Assembly: GCF_900115295.1 (NCBI RefSeq)
Contig: NZ_FOVZ01000001.1
Location: 1,240,001 to 1,304,000 of the forward strand
Length of the DNA stretch: 64,000 nt
Source: Sphingomonas sp. OK281
Lineage (GTDB): Bacteria > Pseudomonadota > Alphaproteobacteria > Sphingomonadales > Sphingomonadaceae
Direction: 5' to 3'
Shown: in pieces, positions 17,986-26,678 of the stretch
Layout: each line of letters opens with the position of its first letter
How positions within the stretch are numbered: the stretch's first letter is position 1
Position numbers and translations under genes: made by a program
Notes under the pieces: generated by a model
Seen by the model: only the letters and a program-made list of their open reading frames with translations
Told to the model about the DNA's origin: nothing
Databases searched by the model: none

Positions 17986-19293
17986 TCAAACGCTAGGATG
18001 ACTTGTCCTGGGGGCCGATACAGTCTGATTGCGACCACCGGCCTTCGCTGCATAAAGCGCCTCGTCCGCCCGTCGCATCATCGTGTCGATGGAATCAGTC
18101 TGCAGCCGGAGGGCCGCGATCCCAACGCTGGTAGTGATCGGCACCAATGCAGATCCGACGTCTATGGGCTTTTCAGCCATCACGTAGCGGAGGCGTTCGG
18201 CGAGCACGGCTCCCTCGTCCATGTCCGTGTGGGGGAGCAGCAGCGCAAATTCTTCGCCTCCGAAGCGACAGAAGATATCACTATCGCGCAGCAACGACCG
18301 GATAAGGCGGCTTGCCTCCCTCAGAACGGCGTCCCCCGCCTGATGCCCGTAGGTATCGTTCACCCGCTTGAAGTGATCCAGGTCGAGCATGATGAGGCTG
18401 AGAGGGACACCGTAGCGGCGGCATCGCGCCAATTCCGACCGGAACGCGAGCTGGAACGCTCGTCGGTTGAGCGCGCCGGTCAGGTGGTCCGTGCTGGCGA
18501 GCACGCGTAACTCCTCCTCCAAGCGGCGCTCTTCGGTGATATCGTGGAAGGTCCAGATGCGACCAACGAGGCCGTCGTCGATCCACTGCGTGTCCACCTT
18601 GTAAGTGCGTCCATGATGGTGGGCATAGAAAATTGCGGTTGCCCGTGGGTCTGCAGCCAGTTGATGGCGAAGTGCGGCATTCCCCTGGGACTGGATGAGG
18701 TAGCGCAGGGCACTTGCAATCTGCTCGACACCCACTTCGGTAGGCGAAAGCTTCAATAGGGCGCGTGCGTCGCCATTGATCAGCGCATCGGTCGCCTGCG
18801 CGTCCACGAACACGAACGGTACCGGCAAGCTCCGGATCAACGCACTGATGCGACCCTGCTGCAACCGTTGCCGTTCACTCTTGGCGCCGTGCCGGTCAAG
18901 TTCGGCCATCGTAGCAGCCGCAGCCTCAAGCTGGCTCTCCAGAAAGTTCGGATTGTGCGAGCATAAGGCAACGAGGCGCAGGCCAGTGCCCGCTAGCTGC
19001 TTGGCCCCGATCCAGGACGGTCGCTTGTCGGCCATCAGAGTGAAGGCAGTCGGCATACGCAAGTTGGACGTCGAGCGCCCCGCAGGCGGAAACACAGTCT
19101 CCTCAGCAAGGGCGATAAACGACCCAACTGTTTTACCAGCACACGTCGCGTCGACAATCTCAAAGAGGGGTCCATCGACATGCGCAAGTAGAATGGCGAC
19201 GTCTACCCCTTCGATCGCTTGCAGCATCTGGAGAACCGAGCGCATAGGTCCGGGCGCAGGGGGCGTCGGGGCAATGCTAGTGAAGATGTTCAC
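17986..19293 (-). CDS. PAS-GGDEF diguanylate cyclase coupled to an RsbQ-like hydrolase
   Basis: Start chosen at GTG 19293, which has a perfect GGAGG seven bases upstream and overlaps the hydrolase stop by 17 bases; the frame stays open further upstream but only as antisense-like sequence. The product is 435 residues. Residues 1-140 are an uncharacterised sensory domain (VNIFTSIAPTPPAPG, GVDVAILLAHVDG, EETVFPPAGRSTSNLRMPTA). Residues 148-258 are a PAS-like domain (SLPVPFVFVDA to GRIWTFHDITEE). Residues 265-435 are a GGDEF domain with an intact active-site GGEEF (345-349) and an inhibitory I-site RDSD (336-339) exactly five residues before it. It should make c-di-GMP from GTP in the cytosol, feedback-inhibited. 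No membrane helices are seen. Coupling with the RsbQ-like partner suggests the hydrolase supplies or modifies its signal. Confidence 0.88.
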   Translation of the reverse strand: MNIFTSIAPTPPAPGPMRSVLQMLQAIEGVDVAILLAHVDGPLFEIVDATCAGKTVGSFIALAEETVFPPAGRSTSNLRMPTAFTLMADKRPSWIGAKQLAGTGLRLVALCSHNPNFLESQLEAAAATMAELDRHGAKSERQRLQQGRISALIRSLPVPFVFVDAQATDALINGDARALLKLSPTEVGVEQIASALRYLIQSQGNAALRHQLAADPRATAIFYAHHHGRTYKVDTQWIDDGLVGRIWTFHDITEERRLEEELRVLASTDHLTGALNRRAFQLAFRSELARCRRYGVPLSLIMLDLDHFKRVNDTYGHQAGDAVLREASRLIRSLLRDSDIFCRFGGEEFALLLPHTDMDEGAVLAERLRYVMAEKPIDVGSALVPITTSVGIAALRLQTDSIDTMMRRADEALYAAKAGGRNQTVSAPRTSHPSV

Positions 19294-20095
19294 GCAGCAC
19301 CTCCAGAACCTGATCCGGTGCCGACATGTGAGGGAGATGCCCCGCGGCCTCGATCCATTTGAGTTCCGCCGCAGGTAATTGCGCGAGAAGGTACGCAGCA
19401 ACCTCTGGCGGCACGGCAACATCCTCACGCGATTGAAGCAGTAGCGTCGGCACTTTCAACTGCGGAAGAATGTGCCGAGTATCGCCCTCGAAAATCATGC
19501 GAGCGATGCGCGTGCTCACGTCGGGGCGCATCGACAGCAGTCCGGCTGAAAAGTCGGCAAGCGCGCTGGGCAACCCGGCTGGCATGACCAGAGAAGAGAA
19601 CCCCGCGACCCAAGCCTGATAGTTGCTGCTCATCGCTTCGAGCAACGCGTCAATCTCGCCGGTTTCGAAGCCTCCCACATAGCCGGGGCAGTTGATGTAG
19701 CGCGGCGAGGCGTTGAGGAGCACCAGCTTGCTGAATCGCTCGGGGGCCTCGATGGCCGCTAGAACCCCTACCATGCCGGAAACGGAATGGCCGACATACG
19801 TGCAGCGCGATATTTCAAGCTCGTCGAGGAGGTTGAGAAGGTCGTCGGCATAGCCAGCGATCGAACGGTAGCGCCGCTCGTCGAAGCTGGCAGGCAGGAG
19901 GGGGCTTGCACCTGGCAGATCGAACAACACGCAGCGCGCGCCGACGGATAGCGGGGGAGCAATCTGACTCCAAGCTGCCTGATCCGTGCCAAATCCGTGC
20001 GAGAACACGATGTGCTCCCCGTTCGTGCCCAGCATGGTCGCGCGCAAATGCGCCGCAAGCGTTCCACCGATCGGTCTATCAACTGAACTCAACAA
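19277..20095 (-). CDS. RsbQ/KAI2-like alpha/beta hydrolase
   Basis: Start taken at TTG 20095 because AAGGAG lies six bases upstream and the 272-residue product then matches the 269-residue RsbQ family; longer in-frame starts add sequence with no family match. Features include HGFGTDQAAW (oxyanion region), nucleophile Ser104 in GHSVSGM, LLNASPRYINCPGYVGGFE (the RsbQ signature after the nucleophile), Asp225 in SREDVAVP and His253 in GHLPHMSAP, giving an intact Ser-Asp-His triad. In Bacillus, RsbQ is needed by the PAS-containing phosphatase RsbP for energy-stress signalling; plant KAI2 and D14 receptors are relatives. Here the partner is a PAS-GGDEF protein, co-translated by overlap. Confidence 0.88.
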   Translation of the reverse strand: MLSSVDRPIGGTLAAHLRATMLGTNGEHIVFSHGFGTDQAAWSQIAPPLSVGARCVLFDLPGASPLLPASFDERRYRSIAGYADDLLNLLDELEISRCTYVGHSVSGMVGVLAAIEAPERFSKLVLLNASPRYINCPGYVGGFETGEIDALLEAMSSNYQAWVAGFSSLVMPAGLPSALADFSAGLLSMRPDVSTRIARMIFEGDTRHILPQLKVPTLLLQSREDVAVPPEVAAYLLAQLPAAELKWIEAAGHLPHMSAPDQVLEVLREHLH

Positions 20096-20722
20096 GCCTG
20101 TCTCCTTGTGGCTGTGCCAGTGTATGGCCGATATCAAGAAGGCATGGCGATCATCACTTTTCCCGAAGGGTTTAGTCGAACTCGCGGCTGCTGCAAAACC
20201 AGTTTCGACGATAGCTTGCGAACTCTTACTGAACAATTCACAACCGGTAGAATTCATCCCATCTTGCCACAGGACGTCGAAAGCGATTCCCATGTTGGTC
20301 TGGATATGAAATCTGGCTGCATAAGCGCAGATCGACGATATTTGCACGCCGAGTCACGGCGAGGCACGAACAGCATAAAGTAGTTCATCTTTTCAGACGG
20401 TTATTCATTCAAAGGCGCCGTCGGAAGGTTCCTACAACCGGAGGTCTTGCCATGAGGTACCCGTCACCTCCAGGTCGGCGTCCAAGGCGAACCTTCGTCG
20501 CCAAGCAGCAAATGCTCGCGGCGTAAGCTGCATACACTTGCTTGAAGGAACCAATCCGCGAGCGTTTGCGTCGCCCCTTCGTAGCGACGCTGATTGAGGG
20601 CACGGCCAGCCGTGCCCTTTGAAGATCATACGTCTGCCGAGATACGCATCTGTGTTCGAGTGGCCGCTTCTGAAGTCGTATCAACACGCGAACCGCAGAT
20701 CGACGCGTCTCATGCTGGCGGC
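20096..20722. other. Long intergenic stretch with possible gene remnant
   Basis: No intact gene. On the minus strand a 65-codon frame (20432-20629) ends with LTPRAFAAWRRRFALDADLE and TGTSWQDLRL, which reads like the C-terminus of a real protein I do not recognise; its upstream half looks random. A perfect 10-bp inverted repeat AGGGCACGGC / GCCGTGCCCT (20597-20618, 2-base loop) lies inside its 5' part. The promoter for the hydrolase-cyclase operon should be just above 20100. Confidence 0.3.
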
Positions 20723-21616
20723 TCAAACCGCCCAATCGGCGATCCGGGTGCCAACCTCGCGTAGTACGGCCTCCCGCGCTTCCGTCGTTCGCCCAGGCGC
20801 CTCGTAATAGGCGGCCATCACAACCGGGGCCGCGTGTGGGCGGCGCGCAAAAGCGAGATCGTTGCAGTAGTCGTCGCTTGTACCTGTGCGGTCACCCACG
20901 ATCCAACTGCGCGGCAGCGTGCCGCGCAGACGCCTAGGTCCACGGGCGTTGGCAATCATCCCGCGCTCGAGCACTGTCAGTGTCGTCGGTTTCAACACTC
21001 GCCCGAGGTAGATCATCCGCACGGTCGAGACGATCGCCGCCGGGGTCGTCGTATCGAGCAAGCCGGATGCCGTGTTGAGATCGAGCTCCGTCCGGTCGAA
21101 GCGGGTGGTTCGATCTCCAAGACGCCGGGCAAATTTGGTGAGTGCAGCGGGTCCATTAATCCGCGCCAGCAGAAGGTTCGCAGCGGCATTGTCGCTTTGG
21201 GTCAGTATCGCGCCGCACAAGGCCTCAACAGACATCCTGCCGACCTCGACATGCGCTTCGGTTACCGGCGAAGAGGTCAGCAGATCACTCCTGCCGTAGT
21301 GGATCATTGAATCGAGCCGATCGATCCCGGCGTCGATCCGCGCAAGCACGCAGGCGGCGAGCACGCCTTTGAAGGAACTGCACATCAGGAACCGCTCTTC
21401 GGCCCGGTGCGCGAGTGTCCGCCCGCTCCCGGTATCGAGCACGAAAACTCCAAGCCGTCCGCCATGTTTTCGCTCAATCGCCGCAATCCCCGAGGCGTCC
21501 CCGGTGATCGCCGCAGCCGCCACTCGCGTTGGCAAGGCGATCGCGGCAGTTGCCAAACCAACCAACATGTCGCGTCGATCGCAAGCTTGCCGAAGTAGCG
21601 TCACCGATGGTCCCAC
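20723..21616 (-). CDS. Class A beta-lactamase, RTG type, with Tat signal
   Basis: Start GTG 21616 has AAGGTG six bases upstream and gives 297 residues, normal for class A. Residues 13-36 look like a twin-arginine signal (DRRDML, hydrophobic core, VAAAA), so export may be by Tat. Active-site motifs: SSFK (Ser80, Lys83), SDN (141-143), omega-loop ELDLN (Glu177, Asn181), and RTG (243-245) where most class A enzymes have KTG. Arginine at this position is the hallmark of the CARB/PSE carbenicillinase group, though that does not prove the same spectrum. It hydrolyses beta-lactams in the periplasm. No AmpR-like regulator is adjacent. Chromosomal and apparently resident. Confidence 0.92.
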   Translation of the reverse strand: MGPSVTLLRQACDRRDMLVGLATAAIALPTRVAAAAITGDASGIAAIERKHGGRLGVFVLDTGSGRTLAHRAEERFLMCSSFKGVLAACVLARIDAGIDRLDSMIHYGRSDLLTSSPVTEAHVEVGRMSVEALCGAILTQSDNAAANLLLARINGPAALTKFARRLGDRTTRFDRTELDLNTASGLLDTTTPAAIVSTVRMIYLGRVLKPTTLTVLERGMIANARGPRRLRGTLPRSWIVGDRTGTSDDYCNDLAFARRPHAAPVVMAAYYEAPGRTTEAREAVLREVGTRIADWAV

Positions 21617-21908
21617 TGTCTTCACCTTATTGCGCCACGCTGCGGACGGCTGTCGACGCCGATGGAAGTTCTTAGTTGTGTCCAATCAAAAACTCAGCAG
21701 CGATCTTCTACGAGTAGCGAATGGATTCGGTAAGGAACCCTTCTCCAGCGTCCCGAAAACGAACTTTTCGCGAGGTAGCGACCACACTCGACCGTGTTGA
21801 CCGCCCCGAGGTTCGTCCGCTTTCCAGGCGCCTCTGGAACGCGCCGACATACGAGCGATCGATATCAGGCTCCGCCCACCTTCCGAACGTTCAGTCAGGT
21901 CCGGACCG

Positions 21909-24900
21909 TCAATAATCGTTCCAGCCTTGAATCGTCCCGGCGTAGCGGATGGTCCGGCCGTATTTCGCGAATTCTGCCTGCACGGCCGGCATGGCGCGCG
22001 CGCGGGTCAGCGCATCGCGACGGAGGGTCTCTGAAGGCGTGTGCGCCTCGGGCACGGCGAAGCCGATGAACAACCCGATCGCGGCGGATCGCGCGTCGTC
22101 GTCCCGCAGACGTGCGATCAGCAGGTCGGCGATCGCCTGGCTGTCGTTCCGGCATGTGGCAGCCGCGGTCACCGCGCTCCAATTGTCGGAGGGCTTGGTG
22201 GCGAGTTTGACCTCCATGGCCTCGGCATCGTCTGGCCGGCCAAGCCCGTGCATCGCGCACGCCTGATTGGCCCAGATCCACGTCATTCCATAGGCGCTGA
22301 TTTGCTCGGGGTGCTTTTCGACCTCGGCCAGGCTGTCGAGCCCGGCTTGGTAGCGGCCCGCGGCGATCAGCATCTCGGCGCGGTTGATGGCGAGCGACAC
22401 GAGTTCGGGGTAGCGATCAGTGCCGAGGGACAGCACGGAGTCGATCGCCGCGATCGCGTCATCCATCCGTCCGATTGCGCGCAGGTCGTAGGCATATTCG
22501 TTGACGAGCCAGAACCCGTCACTGCCCGCGACCTCGACCTTCGCCTTGTCGCTGGCGAGCGCTTTGCCCGCGGCCAGCGCCTCCTCGAACCGCCCCAGCG
22601 CGCGCAACGTTTGCATGCGGGTCATCACCGTTTCGTAATTCCCGGGCGCTGCAGCGACTGCGGTCGTTGCGCGCGCAGATTCCAGCTCCAGGCTCTTGCG
22701 AAAACCATCCTGGCCGAACCGGTCGACGTCGGGCCACAGCGCGCGGTGACGCCGGTCGATCGCCAGAGTCACCAGCGTATCGGTCGCGGGAGCCTTTGCG
22801 AGGAGTGCGCGGGCCTCCGTCAATTCGCCGCGCAGGCTATGCGCGGTGATCGCGCAGCCGAGCATCGCATTGCCGAAAGAGGTACGTGGCGCCTGCTGCC
22901 AGCCACCTTCGGCCAGCGCAATGCAAATATCGCCGCGAACGGCTTCGCGCTTTTCGGCCGGGAGCGCCTGCGCCTTTTGCAGGGCAAGACGCGTATATTG
23001 CGGATCGAGCGAGGCGATGACCTCCGGCTGGACCTTGCTGGTCCGCCGCATCGCCTGCGCGACGGTCTCGCCCGTCCCGAGATCGAGTTCATAACCGATC
23101 CACAAACGATACACCGTTGGATTGCCGTTATATTGCCCAGTAGCCGACCGCAACGCCGCCAACGCAACCTGGGGCCGTCGCAACTCGGCCAGGATCGCGC
23201 CCTTTATACCGTCCATCAGGCCAGCCGCCGGGGACGGATGCGCAACCTTCGCGAACGCGACGGCCAGCAACGACAAGGCCTCCAACCTGGACGGCTGGTC
23301 CTCCTTCTGGGTGAGCGCGACGACCTTCTCCATATCGGCCTTGATTGCCGTCCAGGTTGCGACGTCGATACCCACCGGGGTCGCCGAGGAACGCGCAGCC
23401 TTGTCGAGATGGAATTCGATCCCGTTCTCGTCTTTCAGCTGGTCCGATAGCCCATAGATCGGTCCGGCTTCGGCCGCGGTCACTTCGGAACGATCTCCGG
23501 TGGTGATCCGGTAGTCGATGCGCAGGCCATCGGGGACCTTGCTGGTGTGGCGGAAAAACGTGACCGGGCCTGCCCTCGTGTCGATATCGGCCAAGCCTTC
23601 AAGGACGCGATCGGTGATGTGCAGTTCGATCGTCTGATCGTTCACGATATGATCCGTCAGCCCGAGCGGCTGCATGCGCGGATTGGCCTGGCGGTCCGGC
23701 AGAATGCCCTGCACCGCATAGGCCCGGGTCACCAGCTTCGTACCGAGGTTGGCCTTGACGAACGCCTCATGCGGCAGTGTGTAGCTCTCGACCATCGTCA
23801 GCACATTGCCGTCGCGATCGTCACCCAGTTCCAAAGGCCTGCTCTCGATCAGCCCGGGAAAACGCTGACGATAGAAGTCGAGATTGCCGTCAGCGAGCTT
23901 CCGGGGCGAGCTCGCAGCCCAGCTTGCACGCGTCGTATCGGCACGCGCGCCGGTGAAGCGTGTTTCGACCCGTAGCGTCAACGCAACCGAGGCCGCCTCG
24001 TCGATCGTGAAGCGCTCGAGCACGGTCATGCGGCCGGCACGCTCGCCGAAGCCGTCGATCCGTTCGAGAGCGACCTGACCGGCGCGGATCGGCAGGGCAT
24101 AACCGAGGTCGGAGGGTGTGATCGTGACACCGCGGCCGCCGCGATGCGCACCCGTGGCATCGACCCAAATCGGCTTGCCGTCGATCACCGCGCGCACGAT
24201 TACATGATCGAACTCGAGCGCCGAGGGCAGCCGGTCGGGCAGGCGCTCGCCAGCCCGAGTAGTGACAAGAGCCGGTACGGCATCGATGCCCAAGTGCCGC
24301 AAGGCGACCGCCAGCAACAGGCTCTTGTCCTTGCAGTCGCCATAGCCTCGCTCGATTACGATCTTTGGCCGACGTGGGACATAGGATCCCTCGTCCAGTT
24401 CCTCACCGACATAGCGGACGTTGTCCTGAACGTAGCGCATCGCCTCGGTGAGCCGATCGCCCGGCTTGGGCCAAGCCGCCGCGATCGCGTCCAGACGGGC
24501 CGCAAAATTCGCGGGCAGACTGTCGTCGCCTTGGTATAACCCGATTGCCCAGCGAGCCACCTCCGACCATTCCTTCATCGTCGATACGTCGACGCGCCCC
24601 CATTGGAAGGCCGTCGGAGGGACGGCGTCCTCTCCGCGCACAGCCGGTGGATCCTGCGCGATCCACTCCCACTCGGTACCCTCCGCGGTCTTGCTGGTGG
24701 AGAATGCGATATCGCTGTTGATCGCCTTGTAGGACGGCGTCATTCCCGTCGGCCAGACGAGCCGTATCGCGCGCACCGCCAGCGGATCCGAATAGCGCTG
24801 CGAGAAATGGTAGAAGGCATGGTTCGGCCACAGGCGTGTGCTGGTATGCACGGTGGTCGCGTAATCGACGATGTCGCCGACCCGGACATCGCGCAGGTTA

Positions 24901-25427
24901 CCGATCGCCTTCAGCGTACCGCTAACGATGCCGTCGTCGAGATCGCTCTCCCGCTCGACAACGCGGAACTGCGTCTCGCGAGTCAGGTCGATCACCTTGC
25001 CGTCGCGGATCAGGTGGACGAAATTGAGTGCGATGCTCTCGAAGCTCGGGTTATACGTCACTGCAATCTGGCCGGCGGACTCGAGCCCGCTCCGGTTCGT
25101 GACCTTGCTCGACGATCGGAACCAGTCGTCATGTCCGTCCGCCCTTGTCCGGTATTGCTCGTCTGTCAGCAGGTAGGCGATGCCGTTCTGCGCTTGCTCA
25201 ACGCGGGCCGCAGTGGCTTCAGGGATAGCGCGGTCGCGGACCCACTCGGCCCTGGCTTCGACAGCGACAACAGGTGTGAGGGTGCCAGCCTTGGTTGCGG
25301 CCAGCTTAATGGGTGACTGCTTGATCGGACCATCCGACGAGTCGCTGCTATGGGCGGCTACCGCCGCAACGCTGGAGAACAGCATGACAAGCGTGACCGC
25401 GAAACGCGACCTGAAATATATACACAC
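21909..25427 (-). CDS. DUF3857-transglutaminase protein with C-terminal TPR-like region
   Basis: A 1172-residue exported protein, GTG start, signal peptide through about residue 26 (FAVTLVMLFSSVAAVAA). DUF3857 covers about 70-330. A transglutaminase-like domain follows with a complete triad: Cys365 in GYGDCKDKS, His408 in FDHVIV, Asp423 in WVDATG. After a beta-rich region (about 480-720) the last 450 residues are helical and repeat-like, resembling tetratricopeptides. In the periplasm such proteins probably crosslink or cleave peptides; no member's substrate is firmly known. It faces away from DUF1275 and its paralogue at 26679, with which it shares identical Cys-His-Asp spacing (43 and 15 residues). 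Confidence 0.88.
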   Translation of the reverse strand: MCIYFRSRFAVTLVMLFSSVAAVAAHSSDSSDGPIKQSPIKLAATKAGTLTPVVAVEARAEWVRDRAIPEATAARVEQAQNGIAYLLTDEQYRTRADGHDDWFRSSSKVTNRSGLESAGQIAVTYNPSFESIALNFVHLIRDGKVIDLTRETQFRVVERESDLDDGIVSGTLKAIGNLRDVRVGDIVDYATTVHTSTRLWPNHAFYHFSQRYSDPLAVRAIRLVWPTGMTPSYKAINSDIAFSTSKTAEGTEWEWIAQDPPAVRGEDAVPPTAFQWGRVDVSTMKEWSEVARWAIGLYQGDDSLPANFAARLDAIAAAWPKPGDRLTEAMRYVQDNVRYVGEELDEGSYVPRRPKIVIERGYGDCKDKSLLLAVALRHLGIDAVPALVTTRAGERLPDRLPSALEFDHVIVRAVIDGKPIWVDATGAHRGGRGVTITPSDLGYALPIRAGQVALERIDGFGERAGRMTVLERFTIDEAASVALTLRVETRFTGARADTTRASWAASSPRKLADGNLDFYRQRFPGLIESRPLELGDDRDGNVLTMVESYTLPHEAFVKANLGTKLVTRAYAVQGILPDRQANPRMQPLGLTDHIVNDQTIELHITDRVLEGLADIDTRAGPVTFFRHTSKVPDGLRIDYRITTGDRSEVTAAEAGPIYGLSDQLKDENGIEFHLDKAARSSATPVGIDVATWTAIKADMEKVVALTQKEDQPSRLEALSLLAVAFAKVAHPSPAAGLMDGIKGAILAELRRPQVALAALRSATGQYNGNPTVYRLWIGYELDLGTGETVAQAMRRTSKVQPEVIASLDPQYTRLALQKAQALPAEKREAVRGDICIALAEGGWQQAPRTSFGNAMLGCAITAHSLRGELTEARALLAKAPATDTLVTLAIDRRHRALWPDVDRFGQDGFRKSLELESARATTAVAAAPGNYETVMTRMQTLRALGRFEEALAAGKALASDKAKVEVAGSDGFWLVNEYAYDLRAIGRMDDAIAAIDSVLSLGTDRYPELVSLAINRAEMLIAAGRYQAGLDSLAEVEKHPEQISAYGMTWIWANQACAMHGLGRPDDAEAMEVKLATKPSDNWSAVTAAATCRNDSQAIADLLIARLRDDDARSAAIGLFIGFAVPEAHTPSETLRRDALTRARAMPAVQAEFAKYGRTIRYAGTIQGWNDY

Positions 25428-25732
25428 GTCTGTTTTAGCCCCCGCTGATATTGCGTGCTATGACGTCGTCTTATCTCTTACAAGTTCATTCCACGGTCCA
25501 GCCCTACCTACACCGCACTATGCCCCAAGACGCCGGACGTTCCCAACTTCAAGCATCCGGTCATGTACGAAGACGATGTCGAATGGTCATGGACCTTAGA
25601 GCACTGACATCAATTTGCTTACCGCCAAATGCGGCGAATTACAGATCCAACGTTTAGGACGCGATGAGTTTCAAGGGCGATGAGAGCACCGATAGCGACT
25701 ACCCTTCGTCCCCGCTGGTCCTATGATACGCC
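25428..25732. other. Intergenic stretch with a short protein-like remnant
   Basis: No gene. On the plus strand 25527-25607 translates as PKTPDVPNFKHPVMYEDDVE plus WSWTLEH and a stop, which has real-protein composition and no start, so it may be the 3' stub of a lost gene. I do not recognise the family. Promoters for the flanking divergent genes must lie here. Confidence 0.25.
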
Positions 25733-26422
25733 ATGCGTAGATATGAAAAGCGCCACCATCTGCTGGCAATCGGCCTCGCCGCGCTTGCTGGTTTTGTCGA
25801 TGCACTGGGCTTTCTGAAGCTAGGCGGACTGTTCGTATCGTTTATGAGCGGCAATTCGACGCGTATGGCAGTCGGCATCACTAGCGCCGTGCAGGGCAGC
25901 CGTTTCGCAGGGGCGCTAATTGCAGGGTTCGTCGCGGGCGTGATGATAGGCGCGACCGTTGGGCGGATGGCAGGCCAATGGCGTAAGCAGGCGGTTTTGG
26001 GGCTTCTAACGTTAGAGCTTGCGCTGGCTGCGGAGACCGCCACGCTAGTAGGAGATACTATCGGCGCGCCACTGCTCATGGCCTGCGCTATGGGGTCGGC
26101 AAACGCGGTGTTCCAGCACGACGGCGAAGTCAGTGTTGGGGTAACCTACATGACGGGCACGCTCGTGAAGTTCGGCCAGCATATGGCAACCTCGCTTGCC
26201 GGGGGGCCCCGCTTTGCCTGGGCCCCTTATCTGATGTTGTGGCTAGGGCTGGTCGCGGGCGCGGCCGCAGGCGCCTCAACGTTTCCGATCCTCGGCTTAG
26301 ACGCGCTGTGGATCGCAACCGCATTTGCCGCACTATTGCTGGCAGGCACGGCAGTGCTCGGGCCCTTGCGGGCGGAGCGCCGCAAACTACAGGCATTGTT
26401 AGCGGACGATTCGAAGGTTTGA
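25733..26422 (+). CDS. DUF1275 (YoaK-like) membrane protein
   Basis: A 229-residue polytopic inner-membrane protein of the DUF1275 family, normal length. It begins with HHLLAIGLAALAGFVDALGF, the conserved first helix with Asp, then FVSFMSGNSTRMAVGI, the family signature (MSGN), and later MTGTLVKFGQHM. About six transmembrane helices are visible. Function is unknown across the family. It stands between the two DUF3857-transglutaminase genes, but spacing on both sides (over 250 bases) argues against a shared transcript. Confidence 0.88.
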   Translation: MRRYEKRHHLLAIGLAALAGFVDALGFLKLGGLFVSFMSGNSTRMAVGITSAVQGSRFAGALIAGFVAGVMIGATVGRMAGQWRKQAVLGLLTLELALAAETATLVGDTIGAPLLMACAMGSANAVFQHDGEVSVGVTYMTGTLVKFGQHMATSLAGGPRFAWAPYLMLWLGLVAGAAAGASTFPILGLDALWIATAFAALLLAGTAVLGPLRAERRKLQALLADDSKV

Positions 26423-26648
26423 GGGTTTGAGGATCAACGACGCTTCGCTATCGTCCGGTTCTCTTGGACCCATATTCGGCCGTGCATTCCCGTTCGGGGA
26501 TTCCAAAAACCAGCCGCTTGTTCATTCTCGCGGCTTTGCCGGTTTGGCTAGAAGAAGAGCGGCGACGTCGATTGAGATAGATGTAGCCGATAATTCAGGT
26601 TTTGAGCCGCCGTAAGCGTTCTCGCTCTGGCATTTGATCTTCGGTCCG

Positions 26649-26669
26649 CTATCGTTCCAAAAACGATAG
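26649..26669 (+). promoter_or_regulatory. Inverted repeat just before a DUF3857-transglutaminase start
   Basis: CTATCGTT-CCAAA-AACGATAG, perfect 8-bp arms around 5 bases, ending nine bases before the ATG at 26679. In RNA it would form a hairpin against the ribosome site; in DNA it could be an operator overlapping the promoter start. Confidence 0.5.
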
Positions 26670-26678
26670 GCGGGGTAT

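Noticed and set aside
19294-19428. N-terminal extension of the diguanylate cyclase
   Set aside because: Arg/Cys-rich and antisense-like, lying in the hydrolase gene; GTG 19293 has a perfect ribosome site.
20723-21616. Carbapenemase-type Cys69-Cys238 disulfide in the beta-lactamase
   Set aside because: A Cys precedes the catalytic Ser, but the position after RTG-T is Ser, and the nearby Cys is several residues further on, so the diagnostic pair is absent.
22041-23450. A 469-codon plus-strand frame
   Set aside because: Antisense of the first DUF3857-transglutaminase gene, no recognisable domain.
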